Origin: Legionella sainthelensi
Lineage (GTDB): Bacteria > Pseudomonadota > Gammaproteobacteria > Legionellales > Legionellaceae
NCBI RefSeq assembly: GCF_900637685.1
Contig: NZ_LR134388.1
Coordinates: forward strand, 1,871,501-1,935,500
Reading direction: 5' to 3'
DNA length: 64,000 bases
This document shows, in pieces, positions 57,597 to 64,000 of this stretch. Numbering within the stretch: the stretch's first letter is position 1; each line of letters begins with the position of its first letter. Under the pieces are notes generated by a model. That model saw only the letters and a program-made list of their open reading frames with translations, was not told the DNA's origin and ran no database searches. The position numbers were made by a program, and so were the translations under genes.

Positions 57597-58495
57597 ATGT
57601 CTTCCTACGCAAAAAATAAATCACAAGAGGATATTGATTCCATTCATCAATACTACATGGAAATTATTAATTCAATGCCCAATATTGTTTATTGGTTGGA
57701 CACAGATTGTAATTTGAAAGGATGTAATAATAACTTTATAAAATTATTAGGGTTAAATACCCTTAAAGATTTGGATGGCACCCCTTATCAACAGATGGAA
57801 GAGTTTGGCCATTGGGATAAAGATAGAGTAAAAGAGTTAAAACTGGATGATATGAAAGTCATTTTTTCGGGTGTTCCACAACACAATGTACAAGAAAAGC
57901 CCATAATGGATGGATCAGGTAAAAATTACTATTTTCAATCCTCTCGCATACCAATGCATAATCGTAATAAAGACCTAATTGGGTTGATTGTAATTTTCAA
58001 TAATTTAACGCCTAGTAACGATATTGAAGTACATACAAAAATTATATAAAAAATGTTCAAAACAACGAGCATGCTGCAACAGCAAACTATTTGCCTAAAG
58101 TTCTTATGGTGGAAGATAATGTTATCGCACAGAATGTTGAAAAGGCACTATTGACGGCCCTAAATTGTCAGGTGGATATTGCAAATTCAGCGGATAATGC
58201 TGTGAAATTGTTCAAGCCGGGAAAGTATGATTTGGTGCTGATGGATATAGGCTTGGAGGATTCTTCTGGTTATATAGTAGCAAAGCAGTTGCGACAAAAA
58301 GAAAGAGAAACAGAACATCATGTGCCTATTATTGCCTTAACAGGTTTTGAAGCAGATGTAGTGAAGTATGATTGTCAGCATTATTTTATGGAGGGCGCAA
58401 TCAGTAAGCCATTAACTTGTGAGCAAGCAGAGCAGATCATTAAACATTATGTATACCATATGGATGTGCCTGTGCGAGGTTTGAAGACAATTTAG
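57597..58495 (+). pseudogene. PAS-receiver protein, frame broken by one base
   Basis: The first frame (150 residues) is a PAS domain: Met-Pro-Asn-Ile-Val-Tyr-Trp-Leu-Asp, Gly-Cys-Asn-Asn-Asn-Phe, and a C-terminal Arg-Ile-Pro-Met-His-Asn segment. The second is a response-regulator receiver with Val-Glu-Asp-Asn, phosphoacceptor in Leu-Met-Asp-Ile-Gly, Leu-Thr-Gly and Ser-Lys-Pro-Leu. If the 5-A run at 58037-58041 had six A, they would form one PAS-receiver protein with no stop between. No kinase or output domain is present. Two separate genes remain possible, but the second lacks a good start site. CGGAG precedes ATG 57597. Confidence 0.7.
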
Positions 58496-58534
58496 TATCC
58501 TGCTATTATGCTTTCTTTTTAAGAAAATTATTTT

Positions 58535-59653
58535 ATGAGTAATCATGTGCTGCAAAACGAACGAATCTTATCTTTAGATGTGTTTCGTGGTTTGACAATG
58601 GCGCTTATGGTCTTAGTAAATAGTTTAGGAACGAGGATTTCTTATCCTATTTTACTGCATTCGGAATGGAATGGCTGTACTTTGGCTGATTTTGTATTTC
58701 CAAGTTTTTTATTTATAGTAGGAATGACCACTGTTATTAGTCTAAAAAGACATGTAAAAGAAGAAAGCAAAACAGATGTTTATTATAGCATTTTTAAGCG
58801 TACTATTATATTGTTTTTATTAGGTATTTTTCTTAATGTTTTTCCTAAAAATATTGATATATCCTCAATACGAATTTATGGTATTTTGCAACGCATCGCG
58901 CTTTGCTACTTGATATGTGCGTTTATTTATTTACATACAACAATAAGAACCCAAATTTTTATTTTTGGGGGTATCTTATTAGGCTATTGGTACATTCTGG
59001 TCGACATTCATTTGCCAGGTGCAGGAATAAATCAATTAACCATAACCCGAAATTGGGTTGGTTATATCGATCAGTTACTTCTTTCTCCGCCACACTTATT
59101 ATTTAGAAATTTTGATCCAGAAGGACTTTTAAGTACTATTCCTTCTGTGGCTACAACTCTATCTGGTCTCATTGCAGGAAATTTATTGCTGGCGAAGATC
59201 CAAAAACAAAAGAAGTGTATTCTGATGGTTGCAACGGGTTTGTTCTTTCTTCTAGCGGCATGGTTATGGAGTTACAGCTTTCCGATAAATAAAAATTTAT
59301 GGACAAGCTCTTTTGTTTTATGGTGTAGCGGATTTTCACTTATTGTTTTTAGTTTCTGTTATTTTATTATTGATATCAAAGGATATAACAAATGGTCATT
59401 GCCATTTAAGATTCTTGGAATGAATGCATTATTTATTTTTATTTTTCATGTGATGTTATTAAAAATCCAGTCTTTTTTCTTATTACCATTGCCAGATGGG
59501 ACGCAAGATATAGTGCGAGTAGTGATTGCAGAATATTTGTTCGGTAATTTTAGCCCAAAAAATGCGGGGTTGTTTTATTCTTTAACGTTTCTTGTCTTAA
59601 ATTTTTTAGTAGCTGTGTTTTTATATCGACGAAAAATTTTTATAAAAATATAA
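58535..59653 (+). CDS. Multi-pass acyltransferase-like membrane protein (DUF5009/HGSNAT type)
   Basis: A 372-residue protein with about 10 hydrophobic helices. The start, Leu-Ser-Leu-Asp-Val-Phe-Arg-Gly-Leu-Thr-Met-Ala-Leu-Met, then Leu-His-Ser-Glu-Trp-Asn-Gly-Cys-Thr-Leu-Ala-Asp-Phe-Val-Phe-Pro, is the signature of the family that includes lysosomal heparan-alpha-glucosaminide N-acetyltransferase. Bacterial members probably acetylate cell-surface or periplasmic sugars with acetyl-CoA from the cytoplasm. The His in the second motif is a candidate acetyl carrier. It starts 39 bp after the receiver gene. Confidence 0.85.
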   Translation: MSNHVLQNERILSLDVFRGLTMALMVLVNSLGTRISYPILLHSEWNGCTLADFVFPSFLFIVGMTTVISLKRHVKEESKTDVYYSIFKRTIILFLLGIFLNVFPKNIDISSIRIYGILQRIALCYLICAFIYLHTTIRTQIFIFGGILLGYWYILVDIHLPGAGINQLTITRNWVGYIDQLLLSPPHLLFRNFDPEGLLSTIPSVATTLSGLIAGNLLLAKIQKQKKCILMVATGLFFLLAAWLWSYSFPINKNLWTSSFVLWCSGFSLIVFSFCYFIIDIKGYNKWSLPFKILGMNALFIFIFHVMLLKIQSFFLLPLPDGTQDIVRVVIAEYLFGNFSPKNAGLFYSLTFLVLNFLVAVFLYRRKIFIKI

Positions 59654-59765
59654 AAGGCTATTGATAATTGATTCCTTATCAAGGTTTACATATTGTTCAT
59701 TCTTTATGAGTTAGCTATAATTGTGGGTTAAACTAAGTAATATGAAGTTAACGGAGTTGCTTTAG

Positions 59766-60056
59766 ATGCCAATTTATGAATATCAATGTACAAGTTGTCA
59801 TCACCATTTTGATTTGATGCAAAAAATCAGTGACGATCCCATTAAACAATGTCCGGTTTGTTATAAGGATACTGTAATTAAATTGGTTTCTGCTGCTGGT
59901 TTTCAATTGAAGGGTACTGGATGGTATGCTACTGACTTTAAAAACAAAAGTAGTAAATCAAAGCAAGAAGGGGCTAAAAATGATGACTCTTCTTCCCCAG
60001 TTCAAGCTAAAGAAACGACTGCATCTAAAACAACACAAGATGGTGATACCAAGTGA
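59766..60056 (+). CDS. FmdB-family zinc-ribbon protein
   Basis: A 96-residue protein. The N-terminus Met-Pro-Ile-Tyr-Glu-Tyr-Gln-Cys-Thr-Ser-Cys, then Cys-Pro-Val-Cys, forms the zinc ribbon of the FmdB/CxxC family, followed by the usual Phe-Gln-Leu-Lys-Gly-Thr-Gly-Trp-Tyr-Ala-Thr-Asp. The tail is Lys/Ser-rich and disordered. FmdB-DUF502-aspS is a common gene order in gammaproteobacteria. Its stop overlaps the DUF502 start. Confidence 0.93.
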   Translation: MPIYEYQCTSCHHHFDLMQKISDDPIKQCPVCYKDTVIKLVSAAGFQLKGTGWYATDFKNKSSKSKQEGAKNDDSSSPVQAKETTASKTTQDGDTK

Positions 60057-60682
60057 GAACACTGTCACTAAGACGCTATTTGCTTGCTGGATTGGTGGTA
60101 TGGTTACCCATACTTATTACCATTGGCGTGTTACGATTTATTATTGACTTGCTTGATAATACATTAGCTTTAATTCCTAAAGTGTATCAACCTGAACAAT
60201 TGATTGGACATCATATTCCTGGTCTGGGCGTTATTTTATCATTATTAATATTGCTCATTACAGGGGTAGTTGCTACCAATTATTTTGGTCAAAGACTTGT
60301 TGCCTGGGGCGAATCGATTCTTTCAAAAATTCCATTGGTTCGTTCGATTTATAAAACAGTCAAGCAAGTGATTAATGCGGTTGTCTCAACAAACAGTGAG
60401 GCCTTCCGTAAGGTGGTCATCATTGAATACCCGCGCAAAGGATTATGGAGTATTGCTTTTCAAACTGGAACGGCAAATAGCCAAGTTAATGATAAAATAA
60501 AAGATACACTAATTTCTGTATTTATACCTACTACACCTAATCCAACTTCGGGTTTTTTGATGATGATTCCTAAGCGAGATGTTGTGGAATTAGATATGAG
60601 TATTGATGAAGCATTAAAATTTATAATTTCACTAGGAGTAATGCCACCGACACCAAGTGCAGCATTACTAGCAACAAGTTAA
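60053..60682 (+). CDS. DUF502 inner membrane protein
   Basis: A 209-residue membrane protein with two helices (about 10-32 and 60-82), then a soluble domain. Signature segments are [23 protein letters not shown], and [11 protein letters not shown]. It starts at GTG 60053 overlapping the fmdB stop (GTGA). Function unknown; always found beside aspS in related genomes. Confidence 0.92.
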   Translation: MRTLSLRRYLLAGLVVWLPILITIGVLRFIIDLLDNTLALIPKVYQPEQLIGHHIPGLGVILSLLILLITGVVATNYFGQRLVAWGESILSKIPLVRSIYKTVKQVINAVVSTNSEAFRKVVIIEYPRKGLWSIAFQTGTANSQVNDKIKDTLISVFIPTTPNPTSGFLMMIPKRDVVELDMSIDEALKFIISLGVMPPTPSAALLATS

Positions 60683-60708
60683 TGAATATTTATATAGGCG
60701 ATTTTTAT

Positions 60709-62489
<1,781 letters not shown>

Positions 62490-62592
62490 CATATTAGGAA
62501 TAGGATGTCTGTTGGCGATGAAAACCAATAACAGATGTCCTTCCTCCATGCGCTACGTGTTTTTTTTCTTTAAGCAACTCGCTTTGCAAATA

Positions 62593-64000
62593 ATGTTAAT
62601 AAGTCGAAAATTCGCTACTTTTGCATTTTTTTGTTTTTTGGTTGTTCATTGTATGCGGCTGCTACTTCAGCACCTGCAAAGAATCCTACTTCATTCATTG
62701 AATATCTAACCCAAGAAAAAACACATTTAATTACAGCAATTCAGGAAACAACGCAACCGATAACTCTTAAAAATGAAAAGAATACGCGGCTAAAATGAAG
62801 CAAGTTTCCTCAATACTTACAATGATAGATGTTAAAATAAAAAGCTTAGAGGGCTTTCTTGAACACGAAAATAAAGAACAAAATTACTTGAATCAGCGTT
62901 TAAAACTCCTTCAGCAATTACCTATTATTAAAGAAGACACAACGATTCCTGAACGAGTTGCAAGGGTAGAAAATTTACTTTTAATCAATAAACAAACGAT
63001 ACAGCTAACTACTGATAATTTAAAACTGGCAAATGATTATCAAGCTGCTTTGACTGATGAAATAAAGAATTTAGAGTTTTGGCATTCAAATTTTGTTCTT
63101 GAGCAAAAATTAGTACAAATAAAGACTTTAAAGGAAAAGCTTAATAGACAATTACTTGATCTTTATGAAAATATTAATAATCAGTCTGATAAACGATCTA
63201 AGCAAGTCCCTTTATCTTCATCTGATTATGAAGCAAAACTCCTCATTAACAATCAAAATATTGCTGTTGTTCAAAATCGCATTAATGCCTTAAACATACA
63301 AAGGACGCTTGTTAAAGGAGACATGATTTATCTTAAAAATCCAGATACAAAAAACTTACAATTAATTACTGATATTTATAAAGATGCCTTAAATCAATAC
63401 TCCAAAATTGAAAAATCACTACAGCAAATAAATACCTTTCTTGAGAATGAAATCAAACTAGTTACTGCTCTCAATTTGAAACAGTCAATTACTTCATTAC
63501 AAAAAACGTTGACTCAAGAGATCAATGAATCAAAAAAACAAAAACAGCTTTTGTTTAAAAGTTTAACGGACTATCAAGCACAACTTAAAAAATTGATGTC
63601 TTCAAGACAAACCTTGGCTGATTATAACATTAATAGTTGGCCACTTATCCTTAATAAAATAGCTGCGATTCCTGGGTTGTTTTACAAATATATAAAGACA
63701 TTAAGCTTAAAAGTTTATGATAGCTATTTGTGGTTAAGCCCTTTATCCGTGGTCGTATTATGGAGTAGTTTTGTAATAATCGCAGTAATTTCATTTTTAA
63801 TAAGCCGCTTCTTAAAAACTTTGGGTAGTGACAAAGAGCGTTCACGTTTAACTGGTTATTTGTATGATGGAGTACTGGTTTTAGTACAGAGAAATATACC
63901 TTATCTATGTGTTGTTTCCATGTTGTGGGTATTACTTGCTATTACTCATATTTCATTCGCGAATTATCAATTATTATTTAAATTAATTGCAGTTTGGTTC
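62593..64000 (+). pseudogene. Large exported coiled-coil membrane protein, MscK/KefA-like, 5' part; frame broken twice
   Basis: The 3' end lies outside the window. A signal peptide starts at ATG 62593 (Met-Leu-Ile-Ser-Arg-Lys) and continues, after a frame change at the T run 62626-62632, as Phe-Phe-Gly-Cys-Ser-Leu-Tyr-Ala-Ala-Ala. A second change at the 4-A run 62776-62779 leads into an open frame (from about 62780) that runs to the window end. That frame is a long coiled coil with Gln/Lys/Leu heptads, then membrane helices near 63740-63810 and 63890-63960. The layout fits the periplasmic and first membrane part of MscK/KefA-type mechanosensitive channels; the channel domain is not visible. 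Confidence 0.6.

Overview
The window looks like a chromosomal segment of a Legionella-type gammaproteobacterium: AT-rich, with housekeeping operons broken up by eukaryotic-like genes. The evidence is a Rab-like small GTPase, ankyrin repeats, a CX5R phosphatase, a TcdA/TcdB-type glycosyltransferase, several proteins with membrane hairpins, and an RsmY/RsmZ-type small RNA with an upstream box matching the Legionella LetA consensus. I cannot name the species.

Layout. 1-3450: dusA end, secA, mutT. 3690-4757: HAD-like possible effector. 4759-8715 (minus): tight operon bioA - EAL phosphodiesterase - tandem Cys-repeat secreted protein - coaE. 8801-12244 (plus): bioB-bioF-bioH-bioD, divergent from bioA. 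12490-16572: membrane-hairpin protein, secreted DUF1566-type surface protein, bufferin-like DUF2282 peptide, YceI and cytochrome b561. 16833-18929 (minus): Spy/CpxP-like protein and glycosyltransferase. 19177-22180: rpsB-tsf-pyrH-frr with leader hairpin and internal terminator. 22455-27839: accessory block with Rab-like GTPase, ankyrin protein, omptin, and two genes sharing a duplicated leader. 27923-33795 (minus): arginine succinyltransferase pathway genes (M20 hydrolase-astA-astD-astB-methyltransferase). 34127-37519 (minus): coiled-coil protein and CX5R phosphatase candidate. 37565-41398: degenerate uracil-DNA glycosylase-like protein, ubiG, IcmL-like protein, ProQ-like protein, Rsm-type sRNA, L,D-transpeptidase. 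41878-46010: putA and an exported alpha/beta hydrolase. 46171-53120 (minus): GT-B-like effector candidate, amino acid permease, acnA, membrane-hairpin protein. 53333-55517: SDR, a Cys-Gly repeat peptide and a His-rich partner. 55830-57005 (minus): polygalacturonase. 57597-64000: PAS-receiver protein, acyltransferase-like membrane protein, fmdB, DUF502, aspS and the start of a large channel-like protein.

The main technical point is that seven reading-frame breaks in six genes, including essential aspS, are each repaired by one extra A or T in a short homopolymer. Systematic single-base deletions in the assembly are the simplest explanation, so the broken genes should not be taken as decay without read support.

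The most interesting biology: (i) the Rsm-type sRNA at 40590-40721; (ii) an exported 69-residue peptide with 10 Gly-Cys units followed, after a hairpin, by a His-motif protein of unknown function; (iii) an orphan bufferin-type copper peptide precursor; (iv) a Rab-like GTPase with an altered switch motif and a C-terminal membrane region; (v) a duplicated 66-bp leader that may sequester the ribosome binding site.
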